A stretch of DNA of 64,000 nt from Membranipora membranacea (Eukaryota > Bryozoa > Gymnolaemata > Cheilostomatida > Membraniporidae). Location of the stretch: assembly GCA_914767715.1 (NCBI GenBank), contig OU612072.1, positions 22,566,001 through 22,630,000 on the forward strand. The letters are read 5' to 3'. Positions within the stretch are counted from its first letter, which is position 1. The number at the start of each line of letters is the position of its first letter. Below the pieces are notes generated by a model. It made no database searches, was not told where the DNA came from, and worked only from the letters and a program-made list of their open reading frames with translations. The position numbers and the translations under genes are program-made. Positions 1 to 13,384 of the stretch are shown piece by piece.

Positions 1-862
1 TGTCATCTTTGCGATGCTGCAGACAAAGAAATATAATCTTCACATTATTCCCAGTTTTATACAATTATTTTTCGGATAGCCCAGAGTTACTCTGGTTTCT
101 TTGTCTCACAGGAACTCCCTAAAATTTAGTGTATTCTAAGATCAAGTTTGATGCATTATTCTCTTGTATTAGGTTTGAACTCATAGGAGAGCAACTCTGA
201 ATGCAGGAAAATGGACCAAACTTGGAAATTCGTCTTACAGAGGTAAATAAGGGGCTTTGGCTGTCTCGACAACAAAAATACATAAAACAGGTGTTTACAA
301 AAAAATTAAGGCTATAATGTTTTCTTTCTTTTTGCAAGATTTGATGATATATCAACACGACAAAAAAGGTCATAATAAGTAATGTTCTTCTTTTAAGGTG
401 CTGTCTGTACACTTGTTAAATCCATTTTATCAACCAAAGACAGAAATGTGGTATAGCTACTATAGGTTTCTCAACAGAGCAATGCAAAAAAACTGTTGCA
501 TTTTAGCATTCAATAGCCAACACTAAAACAGGGAAATAAAAAAACCTAAATAGTTTTCAGCATATATGATGACTGTCTTTGACAAAAATTTAGAAACACT
601 TTTTATTTGTTGGGCAAGTAAACGCATGACTAAATCTAAAAAAAGTAGAGAACCCGGAGAAATCATTGGACAGTTTTAAGTGATAAGATGACTCCCAATC
701 AATTTAACATTCTGATATACGTTTTTTTTTGCTGCATTGGGGTTTCAGTGCCTTTAGCAAACCTTATATACCTCTCATATACCTTGACATGAATGACTAA
801 ATCAAAAGGGTAAAGATGAATAAACTAAATAAACTGAGGTTTTGGCCGATGGGTGTCATTAC

Positions 863-1009
863 CTGTCAGGTATCTTAGTCAGCCTACATCTGCTCAGGTC
901 CAGTTTCTCCAGATTAGTGAGTGCTGACAATGTCTGACCCAGCTGATCATCTCTACTTAGATTGTTATTGTATAATTTTAGGTCCTTCAGCGATGTCATC
1001 TTAGCAAAG
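863..1009 (-). CDS. LRR exon (49-residue module)
   Basis: Single exon of a leucine-rich-repeat protein. The reading contains MTSLKDLKLYNNN and later LEKLDLSRCRLTKIPD, two LxxLxL leucine-rich repeats. An acceptor (tctccag) lies just right of 1,009 and a donor (CAG|GTAATG) just left of 863. Exon length is 147 bases and it begins and ends in the same phase, so it can be duplicated or skipped without frame change. It lies in a row of similar exons. This kind of one-module LRR exon is common in NLR-type or other recognition proteins, but no NACHT, Toll or kinase domain is visible here, so the protein class is unknown. Confidence 0.72.
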
Positions 1010-1172
1010 CTGGAGAAAAGAAAATATGATTTCCACATTATTCCCTGTTTTATACAATAAATTTTCGGATAGCCCAGAGTCACTCTGATTTCTTCGCCTC
1101 ACAAGGTCTTCCTATAATGCAGTATGAAAAAGATGAAAATAGACTGAGGTTTAGGCCAATGGGTGTCATTAC

Positions 1173-1319
1173 CTGTCAGGTATCTTAGTCAGCTCACATC
1201 TGCTCAGGATCAGTTTCTCCAGAATAATTAGTGCTGACAATGTCTGACTCAGCTGATCATCACTACTTAGATTGTTACCCTGTAAGTCCAGCTCCTTCAG
1301 CGATGTCATCTTTGCGATG
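1173..1319 (-). CDS. LRR exon, near copy of the 863-1,009 exon
   Basis: A second 147-base LRR exon with the same boundaries and phase (acceptor ctgcag, donor CAG|GTAATG). The reading starts IAKMTSLKELDLQGNN and ends CELTKIPD. Flanking intron sequence is also duplicated: the intron to its right (1,303-1,440) is repeated almost base for base at 1-125, so exon plus intron were copied together. Positions 1-16 are the beginning of yet another copy that runs off the left edge. Confidence 0.72.
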
Positions 1320-1440
1320 CTGCAGACAAAGAAATATAATCTTCACATTATTCCCAGTTTTATACAATTATTTTTCGGATAGCCCAGAGTTACTCTGGTT
1401 TCTTTGTCTCACAGGAACTCCCTAAAATGTAGTGTATTCC

Positions 1441-3975
1441 TAAATCAAGTTTGATCCATTTTTCCCTTGTATTCAGTTTGCACCCATAATATTTCACAAG
1501 GTATGATGATTTTCTCTTAGGATTAATTTTCAATTGTCAGACAATTAGACACATGACTAGTTCTCGAAATAAGAGAACATGTGGAATCTTTTGACAGTTT
1601 TAAGTGAAGAGACAACTCCCAATCCATTTGACACCGACATACATTTCAACTTGCTGCATCCAGGGAGGGTGGCACCCTCCCTGCTGCATCAAGGTTGATC
1701 ATTTTTCCCTTGTTTTAGGTCAGCTTATTTAATTTGCCACACACTGGCTTATTTTAGTCAAAATTGTAAACATGCTGGAATTCAATGTATTTAGGTTTGT
1801 AGGGGTTTTCAAGCATGGTGAGCAAGAATATGAAGGTTGTTTATGGAATCAATTGCCTGCTGCCGAGCTATGGCAGCATTTGGCATGAGATCAAGAAAAG
1901 CTCAAATACTTAGCAAACAGACGAAAACACAAGTCATGGGGTAAGAAACCCTCAGAAAACTGAGTAATGCATTGCAAATTGTCTTAATTTACCCGCTGAC
2001 TACTGACGGCAGCATTTGACGTGACATCATGAGAAACTCAAATACATCACAAACAGACAAATACCCCAGTAATGAGGTGAAGACCTCCCAGGGAACAGAA
2101 TACAGCGTTGAAAATTGTCGTAACTGATAGTATGGAATAAATAAAGTACATTTTGATATATTTATTGTTTTATTTCATTCATATTTAACTTTTTCAAATA
2201 CACAAATTAAGTAATTGTCTCATGTCAGCCGTTCACCATCTGATCCTCACATAGACTTAATAATAAACCTAGACAGGTCACGATATACAGCTGAAGTGAG
2301 GCACTTAATTGTGGGGCTACGCAACGTCATTGGAATGTGTAGAAGCAATGATGCTATCATTGATTTATTGTCCATAATCCAGGTTTTTTGCTGATAACTC
2401 TCGGATTTTTAATTTGAAAATTGCTAATTAGGCTACTCCTATTGATGATTGTATCGCATACCCATTCGTGTATGCAAAACAATGATCAAGTACATAAACT
2501 GACTCTTCATTCAATAAAAATTCTAACAATGACACTGGAAAAATAAAAATGGGAATTTAAGACTTTGGTAAAGATAAAAAATAGTAGTATCGTCAGGGTG
2601 ACGGGCCAAATAGGCAAATGTAACTGTAAGAAGATTCTGGTTGGTTGATTTGCAAATATATCAGCACCACTGTACGAATCTCTAGATCAAGCATGATCCA
2701 ATTTGCCTGCATTTAGGCTTTGAGGTGCAGGCAAAAGGGATCATGAACTTTCGTCCTATTCGTTGTAGTTGTCCTATGCTATGTGGACAGTTGGTAGACA
2801 CTTGAATTTGTTTGGCATTGCAGCATTTGAAAGGCATCTTTTGTATGGAACCAAGTATGAGGACTTCAATTCTGGAATTTGTTTAGCAAGGAGCTGAGAA
2901 ATTTTAGAAAATGTCCATATTTAGACCAAACTATAACTATATAGAGTTCAGAGTACAAAGATCACATGCAGGATTAAAAAATCAGTGATGTGCAGCCGGA
3001 TGCGTTTGAAAACATAGGCAATTGAATATGGATTTATACCACTAAGAAAACGCCACAAATAAATCGAGACAAATTTATTTGTTGAATTTTAACGTTTTTC
3101 ATTGTCCATTGCACCTGGAGTTGTCCAACTACCATTTTAAAAAAGGCAATTTCTTGTTCTTTTTTTATCTAAATTATCAAATAACTTAATCTTTGCTAAC
3201 AGATTCTTACATGTATACTTTCAAATACAACTGTGAACATCCTGAATTATAACCAGTGCATATATTGTGTGTACTGAGGGAATATTTTCTATGCATATGA
3301 TATAAATCTAGAATTAGTGATCACCATAAGATCGCACAGAAAGTCTGTTTGCTTATAAATTAAACTTCTCCTGTTAATGTGAGTCAGGTGCAGAAGGCTC
3401 AAACTATGGAACAGCAATGTATCAATACTGCTTCTACCTGATGTACATGGTGATGTTAGTGAGCTGTAATGACAGGAGTTATCACCGTTTTAAAAATCAA
3501 TCTATGATCATTTTTTAATATCTCACTATTTATTATAGATCAATTTCACATAATAATCAGCTTGAATACAAATACATAATCACCCTAACATACCTCATTA
3601 TATGTGATGGTACAATGTAAATTTTGAATAATTATCAAAACACAAAACACAGGACTATCACTTACCTTACTGAGGCCTGACTGGCGTATAGTAATACAAT
3701 TAAGTTGGCCAATAATCTATACCATTCAGATTATCTTAAATTGTCATAATTATTGTAGCAAGTTATGCCATTAGCTTTATAGGCTCAGTTTATAATTTTA
3801 CTGATATTGTTATATACAACATTAAGACAACGTAAATGGCCCACACAGAATATGTACCATCGTTAGTTTAATAGGAGGTTACAGATGGTCTGTGTTATAT
3901 AATATTTATAGTAATTCGTATATGATGTGCCGACATGGTAATCTTACATCCTGCTTATATTGATGATATATTTAC
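1441..3975. other. Gene-free AT-rich stretch
   Basis: Presumed intron of the LRR gene. No open frame with recognisable content, no terminal inverted repeats that I could pair, and no RNA gene seen, apart from the small palindrome near 1,660-1,700. Confidence 0.4.
1660..1700. repeat. GC-rich perfect palindrome inside an imperfect direct repeat
   Basis: A short self-complementary stretch (agggaggg, a central tggca, then ccctccct) is flanked on each side by gctgcatc. It stands out in AT-rich sequence and could form a small hairpin. No larger element can be delimited around it. Confidence 0.4.
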
Positions 3976-4116
3976 CTGTCGGGCATCTTAGTCAGATTAC
4001 AGTCATACAGATTCAGAGATACCAGATCTGCAGTTAGCGTGGATAGACACTGATTCAGCTCATCACTTCCACTCTTGTGAACCCACAGATGCCTCAGTGA
4101 TGTCATCTCTGATAAT
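3976..4116 (-). CDS. LRR exon, diverged
   Basis: A 141-base exon (47 codons, same phase as the other LRR exons) reading MTSLRHLWVHKSGSDELNQC and ending NLYDCNLTKMPD, with acceptor tatag and donor CAG|GTAAAT. It aligns with the other two modules around MTSL and LTKxPD but is clearly older. It belongs to the same minus-strand gene; the 2.6 kb between it and 1,319 shows no further module that I can support. Confidence 0.65.
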
Positions 4117-4364
4117 CTATAACATACAAATACGGATATACATACTTCAAGTATGTCAATCGCATTAGAGCCTACACTATAATCTCACATCAATTTTTCT
4201 ACCCTTGGAGAATGGTGACTAACATGGTTTGATCAAACTCTGCATGCAAACTTGGTACTGATATTAACAGTAAAGTCAGCATTATTCTGAAGGGGGAATA
4301 TGTGAGAAATTATTTTGGATCTATAAAATTAAAATCAGTTTGATAAAAATCTGAGCTCACTAAC

Positions 4365-4620
4365 CTCAGGCTTTTAAGGCTATTTTCTTGCATATCATGC
4401 AGCAACAGATATTTCACTGATTTAGTTAGCCTCTCTGATAACTCTGCAGGTGCGTCATCTATAAATAATAAAGCTATCTGACCAGCTGAAGCTGTCTCTC
4501 TCTCCAGCTCTACTAGAGTCAGCTCTCTATCGCTGAATAGTAATCGCCCCAAGGTTTGTCCCCGTACATCAGGATCATCCCAGTTACTGTCACCCTGCTT
4601 CTCCCAAGCTACCCTGTATC
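4365..4620 (-). CDS. Upstream exon of the LRR gene
   Basis: A 256-base open exon bounded by an acceptor (attacag) and a donor (GAG|GTTAGT), whose exit phase fits the LRR exon at 3,976-4,116. The reading includes AWEKQGDSNWDDPDVRGQTL and then leucine-rich stretches such as LTLVELERE and SVKYLLLHD, suggesting degenerate LRRs or the segment leading into them. No named domain is recognisable. Exons further upstream were not found with confidence. Confidence 0.5.
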
Positions 4621-5844
4621 CTGTAATAATCAGAAGCAAAATAATAAAATGGTCATGAATGAACCTTTGAAATAAAGGGAATATTATTATTATGTTTTAA
4701 GTGAAGATTCTCAACATTCATTATCTAAATGTTGTAAAAATTTTGAAATCTGGAACAAATACTACATGCATTATACACACATGGCATCAGCGAATGATTC
4801 CATCCCACAAAGTATAGTTATATTATTTGCAGAAGAGATTATTCTTGTGAAAATAGTTTGCAATGAGCAACGCAATTTACTACCAAAATTGATGTTCAAT
4901 TTGGAGTTGTGTACTCTTGTTGTATCAATAGTCAACCGCAAACTCCCTCTTAAAAAAAAGATTTTGGCTGTTAGCCTATTTTTGCAATAAGCAGGAGTGA
5001 AGGTTGAAATTAAGACCAAGACTGTGTGCACTGTTTTTTGCCGATATCCTCCCAGTATGATCTCATATCAATAATATGATGGTTCATAGCATCACAGTGA
5101 AGCTCTTCATAGTGTGGTTGAAGGGAATTACTTGTTAGATCGTAATGTTGCTGATGCAGTCACACATCCTCGAGATTCTAGTTGTTGTGGAACTGGTATA
5201 CAGTAGATGAAACCTCAGTCCGTAGACTGTCAAAAAAACTAGGTCAGTACCCTAAACTTTTTCGGACTTCGAACCAACTAATCAGCGAAAGCAATGAACA
5301 TTACGGACACCTTATGAGGCACAATTTGATATGCTGTATTCACCCTTTAAATGCTGAATCAATCTCAGAACTCACTTTTGTCTGTGCTAAGATTATCCTC
5401 TTCTCTGCCTTGCTCCATGATTGAAAGCTGCAAGTTGTGGGATTCACAGGACAGCTTTGGCAGCAATCTGAAGTTAAAGAAACAATTATAATGAATGCCA
5501 TCAAAAAATTATCAAAAAATCAAAAAATGTTTAGTGTCTTGGTGTGTACGTTACCAGGAAGGAATGGAGTGATGTGAGCTGATGTAGATACAATTATAAT
5601 TAGTGGATAAGTGATAACAAATCTGAGAACAAAGGTATTACTTTGTTCTTTGGTCATTATTAGCGAAAAATTTTATCTAGCAATATTCAACGGTTGAAGG
5701 ATAAATGGACCCCATAGTATTGGTGTTGAAAGTTGAGGAAATGTACATTATTGTTGGCTTTCTTAGCTCTCTAATAGTCATTTCCTACACCTTTCATACA
5801 GATAATTTGATGTAAAAGAAATTTGATTTAGTCTATAAAACCTT

Positions 5845-6638
5845 CAGGATAGGTATACACCCGAGGGTGCTGGGGGCTGGAACAATCAACAATGAATGCT
5901 CCCCCAGTGGGGCTCGAACCCACAACTCCTGCGGCACTAATCGCCTGGCAGTGAATAGCAAGCGCGCTAACCGATTGCGCCATCTCACCATCCCCAAAAA
6001 AAAATGGGTCGATGGCGCTAATTAGATAGCCCGCTATTCACTACTCGGAGTTGTGTTCTCTCATCCCACAGCACATTCCATTCCACCATTGCCACCCTAT
6101 GAAACACAGCGTACGTGTTAGGGTTATTGGCCTTACATGGCCCATTGCTGGGACCCCTTGTAGTAGGTTTAGCTGTCTTTCCAGCTTGTCAGCATGTCTT
6201 TCCATGCTGTCACATGTCTTTCCATGAGTCAGTCAGTAGACAAGTACACAGGATAGGTTTACACCCGAGGGTGCTGGGGGCTGGAACAATCAACAATGAA
6301 TGCTCCCCCAGTGGGGCTCGAACCCACAACTCCTGCGGCACTAATCGCCTGGCAGTGAATAGCAAGCGCGCTAACCGATTGCGCCATCTCACCATCCCCA
6401 AAAAGGAATGGGTCGATGGCGCTAATTAGATAGCCCGCTATTCACTACTCGGAGTTGTGTTCTCTCATCCCACAGCACATTCCATTCCACCATTGCCACC
6501 CTATGAAACACAGCGTACGTGTTAGGGTTATTGGCCTTACATGGCCCATTGCTGGGACCCCTTGTAGTAGGTTTAGCTGCCTTTCCAGCTTGTCAGCATG
6601 TCTTTCCATGCTGTCACATGTCTTTCCATGAGTCAGTT
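5845..6638 (-). repeat. tRNA-like repeat, two tandem copies of 404 bases
   Basis: The unit starting caggatag at 5,845 begins again at 6,249 and the copies are nearly identical. On the minus strand each unit holds a tRNA-like stretch with an A-box-like sequence (tggcgcaatcggttagcgcg) and a B-box-like sequence (ggttcgagcccc), followed by a tail ending caccctcgggtgta. The spacing and anticodon arm do not fold as a normal tRNA, so I read it as a SINE-type repeat, not a functional tRNA gene. Its tail occurs again alone at about 40,619-40,665, which shows it is dispersed. Confidence 0.65.
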
Positions 6639-6639
6639 G

Positions 6640-9600
6640 CATCAATTCAAATAAGAGAACCATGGATATATATCTGTATTTTATTTTGCAGCCGATCTCC
6701 ATGCCGTAATTATGTGTGGCCTTGAAGAAATAGCCTACTATTCATTGTTGAACATTTGGTGGTATCAGGTTGTCTCAGCTAAGTGATGGCACTGCTACCA
6801 ACAGTGACTTATGCGGATGAATACGGCCACCGAAATGTATACCCTTGTAAGAGATACTGAAAGTTTACATTTTCTTTGCGTTTCGAAAGGTTGTAGATGC
6901 AAGATGATTTCAAGAGTTGATTTACAGTTTCAACTAATTATTGACTAGAGTTTTTGATATGGATGGGCCCATTAGCAATGTCAATGATGAGGAAACTTTC
7001 TGGATTCAAATAAAGGGGAGTGATCAGATTTTAATTCAGATTTTAACGCAGTTCAGTTATCTGTTGTATAAATTTCTCTATATTAGTTTAGAGTCTCTTA
7101 CTGAATTAGATATTTTACGGTTGACTAATTTCAGATTGTTGACCTCCAGAAATTCTGCTGTATCTGCTTAATTAGTGCTGAAAGAATAAATGAGCACTTT
7201 TTACACAGATTAAGAGTCATTCTGATCCCTACAATTATACAGAGAAAACACCATATTAAAACCTTCCTTTAGGGTGCGAGGGAACACCAATGTGTGATCT
7301 GGGGTATGACCCTGAACAATATATATATATGAAATTCAGTCTCCAATGAATGAATTCATACATAGAATATTCAACTGTGAAGTTTTCAGACCACTTCATT
7401 TGGAAATCTAGGGGATGCAATGCCTCCCTGCCTTCTCAGAACTATGCGCCTGTAATCGAATACAGTTTCAGTCTGATGTTTTGGAATTTGATTCTATATT
7501 TTTTGGAAACACCAGTTATTTCTAAGATTCCAGTCTGATAGGATTGGCTCTGATAGCTTGAGCTCCAAACCACTGAAATCACTTCTCCCTACAGCATTGT
7601 AGCAGGAACATGCACTACTTTATGTGAATGAATTAGCGTAATTGGATTTCACTAGGATGATTTATCGTTCATACTGATGATTCTATAGGATCTTTATGAT
7701 GTCAGCACTGAAATTATCACACTATTTATTTATATCAATGAGGAAGTAGCGTCATCTTGTGAATGAAGGAGCACACACCCATAATGATGATGTATGTAAG
7801 CATTACCCTTTATTGATTCACCTGCTACTATGATGATATGAAGTACACTAAATTGTGGAACAAGACAGAGGGAGTGCACGGGATTAATCATGATTAGTTT
7901 TTGCTATTGACAAGCAAAACCATTGGATAATGAGTGTAATGTCACGCCTAGCTACGCCTCATTTAGCCCAGTCCACTGGCATTTGAGTTTTGCAGAAATC
8001 GAGCTTGCATGTTTCAAGTGTTTTCTCAAGTGTTTTCTCAAGCCGACTGCAATGTTTATGTGATGTTGAAAGGAAGCGACACTTCATATCAGCTGATGAA
8101 AACATTTGACTTTGTGTACAAACAAGAATTATTTGTATCCTGCTATTCCACTGTATAACAGGGCCATAGATTAGAAAAGATGGTAGGGGAGGCAAAGGTC
8201 CGAGGCGAGTCCAATGCATCACCAGTAACCTCCTCCCCGAGAAATTTAAGCTCTGTAATAAGCAACTGGAAATCCCCGAGGAGCTGATTCTGACATGGAT
8301 GATTGAATTAAAGTGTTGTTAGGCCACTGTATTTAGTTTTCTAGGGGAGGCAGTACCTTTCTGCCTCACCTAGAACTACGGTCCTGTACAATAAATAGTG
8401 TAAACTAATTCCAACTATAGTAGAGGTATAATTGTAATAATCTTTGACACAATGATAATAAAAATAATCTTGCAGAAATGAAAGTGAATTAGAGAGATGC
8501 TGCTGCATTACCTTCCTCTAGAAAAAACTTGTTGCGGAAAACTTTGCGGTACAAATTTTTAATGGTATGTGTTACATTAGAGGCCTATGGGCAGATGAAG
8601 ATGAATGCAAAAGACGGAGGATGTCCGTGGTATAGTGAACATCCGAAGGGAAATCATGTCGACTGTGGTGTGAAAGTGTGTGATAATCCGGCCAGAGCCA
8701 ACCTCCGGTCGATTGTGAGTTTTGCCGAAAAGGTCACTTTGTTTGGCCAGTCGCACTCTCACCACAGAGAAAAGTTGAAACGAACTTTCTCGCATTGTTC
8801 CAAATTTTGGTGTACAACATATTCATTATGGTCGCATCTGAAATTCAAGAAATGTCTAGTTGTTGCTCTTTTGCAGCAGATGGGAATTCCCCACTACATG
8901 TAACGTTCATGGAAAAGACAGGTCAAAAAGCAGGTTGCATAAAAATTGTTGAGGCTTATTGGTGTACTCCCAAAAGAAGTAGCCGGTCTCGAGAAAAAAG
9001 TTTGGTAATGCATGCCCTAATCCTCCATAGGTCCGGTATACATGGACGACAATGTGCGACAACCAAAACGACTAGCCCTAAACCCAATGACCTTTTTCAG
9101 GACCATCAAATATAAATGAAGTGATTGTTTATTTATGTCACATCATGAAAAACATTGGTAATAATGAATTGTTGCTGAGAAAAAAAGTATATATATTGTT
9201 TTGTTCACAATATACACTAATACATGACATCTTCATACTCGTGTTTACTCGAATCCTTTTTACTTTATCATACTAATCTCTTAGATGAGATAAGTTGAGT
9301 TTTGGTGATTACAACCCTCACAAACTCCCAAAATGATCGATAAGAATAGTGTTTATTTGTGGCAGCTTATCTGCAACATCAATGAAAAATACTGTATTCA
9401 GCAGTGCCCTTGGATAAAGCCCCTATAGCTATTTTATCTCATCTCATGTAAACTTGATTGTAGGATTTTAATGGCATATAATTGCCAATTAATGACAGCA
9501 ACCGTAACTAGGTACTTGAAAAAAATTCTAGGCACTATATAAATCTGTCAATCGCATTTAAAAATCGACCAATAAGAACCAGTAAAATGTGGGGCGGGTA

Positions 9601-9808
9601 ATTTGAAATCTCTGCGGCTGTGCAATTTTGAGTCAGAGCTGATGCATTTTCACCACTTTCTAAGGAGATTTTTGGAATAAGATTTATATAGGGATGTGTG
9701 TATGAAAAATCTGCATCAGCCCATGCAATATTCATCTCAAAAAAGTCAAGACCGCTCATCATATAGAATTTGAATGCTGCTAACCCCATTTGAGTTTGAT
9801 ATGGATGG
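6640..9808. other. Gene-free stretch
   Basis: Only short, overlapping open frames with no recognisable motif and no convincing exon boundaries. I see no transposon ends, tRNA or rRNA in it. Confidence 0.35.
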
Positions 9809-9816
9809 GTGATCGC

Positions 9817-10820
9817 CATACTTGCCAAGTAATCTAAATAAAAAATAGAGAGATTCCATTTTACGGCGATACTGCACCACAACGTGGTGCTTCGATGGTG
9901 CGAAGCACCCGAGTCACCCACCTGGGGGTTTGGGGGGCGGTGTGAGCCCCCCAACGGGGTACGGGGCGGAACCCCATCTGCAGAAGCTCTGTGAGCGTTT
10001 CCAGCCACTAGGAAGGGCTAAAAAGGTATATTTAACCCCAAATAAATTCATATTTGTACTAGTACTAAAATATCAAACTGAGGTGAAATACGCTTTAAAC
10101 AATTACAATCAATCCATGGGCCCCTGGGACTCTTACATACATGCCTCTAGATTGTCAATGTCCAGTATCAAACACCCCATTGGCAAAGTAGAGGTATGTA
10201 AGTCCCAGGGGCCTTTGCCTGTCAAGACAGGCTACAAGTGCCCATGCATCATCAAGATCTGAAAATGTGCTCAGTCACAGACAGTGAGAATCCAGATAAG
10301 GTACTATATTTTTGTTTGACTAACATTAAATATGTTTCAAAGTCTTTGGTCCGAGGTTTGTTAAATTGTAGTGGACCTACCTTTGGAATTGTTAGGTTTC
10401 TATTTTCCTTCACTTAAATTTAACTAGTAGACAGTACAAAATTAGTACTAAAAAATGTGTGATCTGAAAGGAAATGAAAACTAAAGGTATGCACTTGACT
10501 AGCTACTTTATATTGTGACCAATGACAGTCAGTGTTGTGAGTTATGAGAGGATGCCATGGTCATTTACAATAATAGGCTGAATCTTAACAGAACAGGTAA
10601 ATTTGTTAGGATTGTTTAATTTGATAATTCCTTTCAATTTTGTGTGCAAAGACCTTAACAGTAACTAGTCAACAACAACATGTGCTTGGATTACTATCAA
10701 AAAATTGCTATTGGACTGTTTTCTCTAAAATCTGGAGGAAATAGTGAGATTTACAAAAAGTGGGAGGTGGGTGTCAAAACCTGGAGGGTCACGCCTAAAT
10801 CGGGAGACTTGGCAAGTATG
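9817..10820. mobile_element. Non-autonomous hAT-like DNA element, 1,004 bp
   Basis: The ends are exact inverted repeats of 13 bases (CATACTTGCCAAG at the left, its complement at the right). The element is flanked by identical 8-base copies of GTGATCGC at 9,809-9,816 and 10,821-10,828. Eight-base target duplications and ends starting CA are typical of hAT transposons. No transposase frame is present. Internally there is a GC-rich inverted segment near 9,880-9,990 (gtggtgcttc / gaagcacc; cccccaaacc-type runs) unlike the AT-rich surroundings. Confidence 0.85.
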
Positions 10821-10829
10821 GTGATCGCT

Positions 10830-11640
10830 TTACATTGACTGGCCCTTATATACCGGTCGAGCCACTTTAAATCTGCTATCTGCTACCTGCTTTGCTATGA
10901 ATTTTGTTTCCTTGAAGTTAGTCTTATATTGTTTGATATTAGTTCATAATTAATATACCCCTCACCCAACACCCCACACCACACCCAACACTGTCTCGCC
11001 TACAAAAACTATGTCATACGATTTCTGATTCAATAAGCTTTGCTGTAGAGTGTTTTACTAAACTATGGTATCCATGTTTGCAGCTAAGTTTCACTTCACT
11101 TACCTATATAAACAGATAATTGATGGGTTGAATCATTCAGAGTGTTGAGCTGGTCGCCTGTGATCCTTCAGAGTATCGAGCTGGTCCCCTGTGATCCCTC
11201 AGGTAAACCTTTTGAGATTCTGCTTGATCAGTCCTTCTGAGACAGTAATATTCTGTGTAATATTTACAAATTAATATTCATAGTTACATTGTTTTCTCTT
11301 TTCCGTAGGCTGTGTACTGTTAGATATCCTTATTCCTAATGTCAGAATATTTTTGAAGAATGACCTAGTGTGCTTTCTCTACCAATGAATTAATATCTGT
11401 CTGTAAGTATCTAACTGAACTTCCTCTAACCTCCCTGCTATCCATTGAATATAATGACTCAATATTTGTCTGATATTGTTGGACGTAAGCAGATACCAAC
11501 CGCTTGGCTGCACACTTTTGTTGCAAAACCCTTTTATCTGGCCGCTTGCCAGTCTAAAAAATGATTCAGGTTAAAATCTGTCACAACAACATTTAATAAA
11601 ACTAGCAAACAATCTCGAATCTACGCTCCAGAGGGGTAGG
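10830..11640. other. Gene-free stretch
   Basis: No supported exon, RNA gene or element end was found between the hAT-like element and the decayed PHAX-like segment. Confidence 0.35.
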
Positions 11641-12060
11641 GATTTCTCACCTATGAATATGGATCATATTTTGAGAAATTATTTATTGAAAGAAACTAAG
11701 CAAGTAATAAAAAATATGCATAAGAATTCTCTTTTCCAGTATTAAAAGTGAAGATTGAGATCAGTAACAAAACCATCTACATTAGATCATAAGGGCTGTA
11801 ACCACCACAGACATGCGAGTCTGATCGGTGGAGATAAACCCTAACTCTGCTACTGTCTCCTGGTCATGTGATCCTCAACACATTATATACCAGTAATAAT
11901 GGGTGGTATATTCAGGTAATGCACAAAGCTGAAAGTAGTCAGAGTTTTACGAATACCGATCCCTATACCTCAGACTCCTTCCCCATTGAATCAGAGTCAT
12001 CTACAAGTGGGCGGTGCTTGTAATGATTCTATTGTATTATTGTCATTGCCGAATGTTTGC
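11640..12060 (-). pseudogene. Decayed copy of the PHAX terminal exon and 3' flank
   Basis: About 400 bases matching 13,085-13,500 with many substitutions and small gaps, including the segment with ctgatcggtggagataaaccc and the end of the PHAX last exon (cattgaatcagagtcatct). The corresponding reading is no longer open. It lies just downstream of the intact-looking exon at 13,385-13,602, so it is an older tandem duplication of the gene's 3' end than the near-identical copy at 45,7xx. Confidence 0.7.
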
Positions 12061-13384
12061 ATATATAGCTGCTGTATTTACCAGTTGGCTATGAATAACA
12101 TTTTGCTATAGGTTGTTTTCATTTGATAGACTGTGAGTTAGTCCAAAAATGAAAATAAATTTAGACACTGAGCATTAATCCCCATAGACCATACAATGGT
12201 CTTTTTCTAAAACCATCTTTTGCTTTGTCGAATAGCTTCGTAAAAGTGTGCAGTGCGTTTCTAATGCTAGCCTCTATCAATCATTTTGTGTAGCTTAGTT
12301 CGGAAATTGTTCATCTTTGAATTTGCGGAATGCGCAGGAGTGATCTTATCTTCTGGAAAATAAAACGAGTCAAATTGCATCATCTTCCCCTTTTGTTATA
12401 AGCAAATGGAATGCATCTCACAGTATAGAGTTACCAGTGATTGTCATTTCAAACATCAGCTCAATTGTATTTACTCTTCAGAAGAATTAGGGATTCAAAT
12501 ATCTTTTATTCAAAGTAGGATAGGATAGGTATAAAAAATACATCAAATTTCAAACGAGAAAGTGCAGTGACCCTAATTCCCCTACTGTAGCAATCATACT
12601 CCAATAAGAGACAACTTTTGAGCGTTTAAGAGACCTTGTTGGGCCTCGATTGTAAGTCCCTGCTCTATTTCCTCTTTGCAAGAAAAACTTTCACCTGCAT
12701 GCTACTAGCAAAACAAACTGGCATATTACTTGTTCCTGGCACCTCTCAGCCATATCACTCGATAGAACCTTTCTATCTTGCTTATCTGTGTCCAGAATCC
12801 AACTCATCACTCTTACTACACATGGGAGACAGAAGTGTGCTCAGAACCTGCTCTTGTCTCCAGGTGGTATGACCTATACACTAATCTATATATATATATA
12901 TATATATATTGATATAAACGCAGAATATAGTCAAGGGGTTTTGTATATGATTCCCATATCTGCCCAATTGAGTCAGTAAATGGGGGCCTCAAATTTGTGC
13001 GAAACAATCTGAGAATTCTTCTCGCACTATCTTAACAACTAACTTTTTTAAAAAAACTTCCGGGTACAAACTCAAGCTAGTTTCAGTTTTGAGAGATATG
13101 GAAACTGTTTATTTATTGAGAGCAACCAGTAACAAAAATTATGCATAAGGATTTTGTTCTGTAGTGTTTTGAGTAAAGCCCAAGATCAGTAACAATACTA
13201 TCTACATTAGATCATAAGGGCTGTAAACACCACAGATATGTGAGTCTGATCGGTGGAGATAAACCCTAACTCTGCTACTGTCTCCTGGTCATGTGATCCT
13301 TACCACATTATATACCAGTAACGGGCAGAAAGGTCAGGTAATGTACAGAACTGAGAGTAGTCAGAGAGGTTTATATATATCTTG

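Noticed and set aside
6303-6395. Functional tRNA gene
   Set aside because: A and B boxes are present, but the arm spacing and anticodon stem do not fold as a tRNA and the sequence is embedded in a dispersed repeat.
12888-12910. Short frames over TA microsatellites (also near 62,077-62,319)
   Set aside because: The predicted peptides are just repeated Ile/Tyr from the microsatellite.
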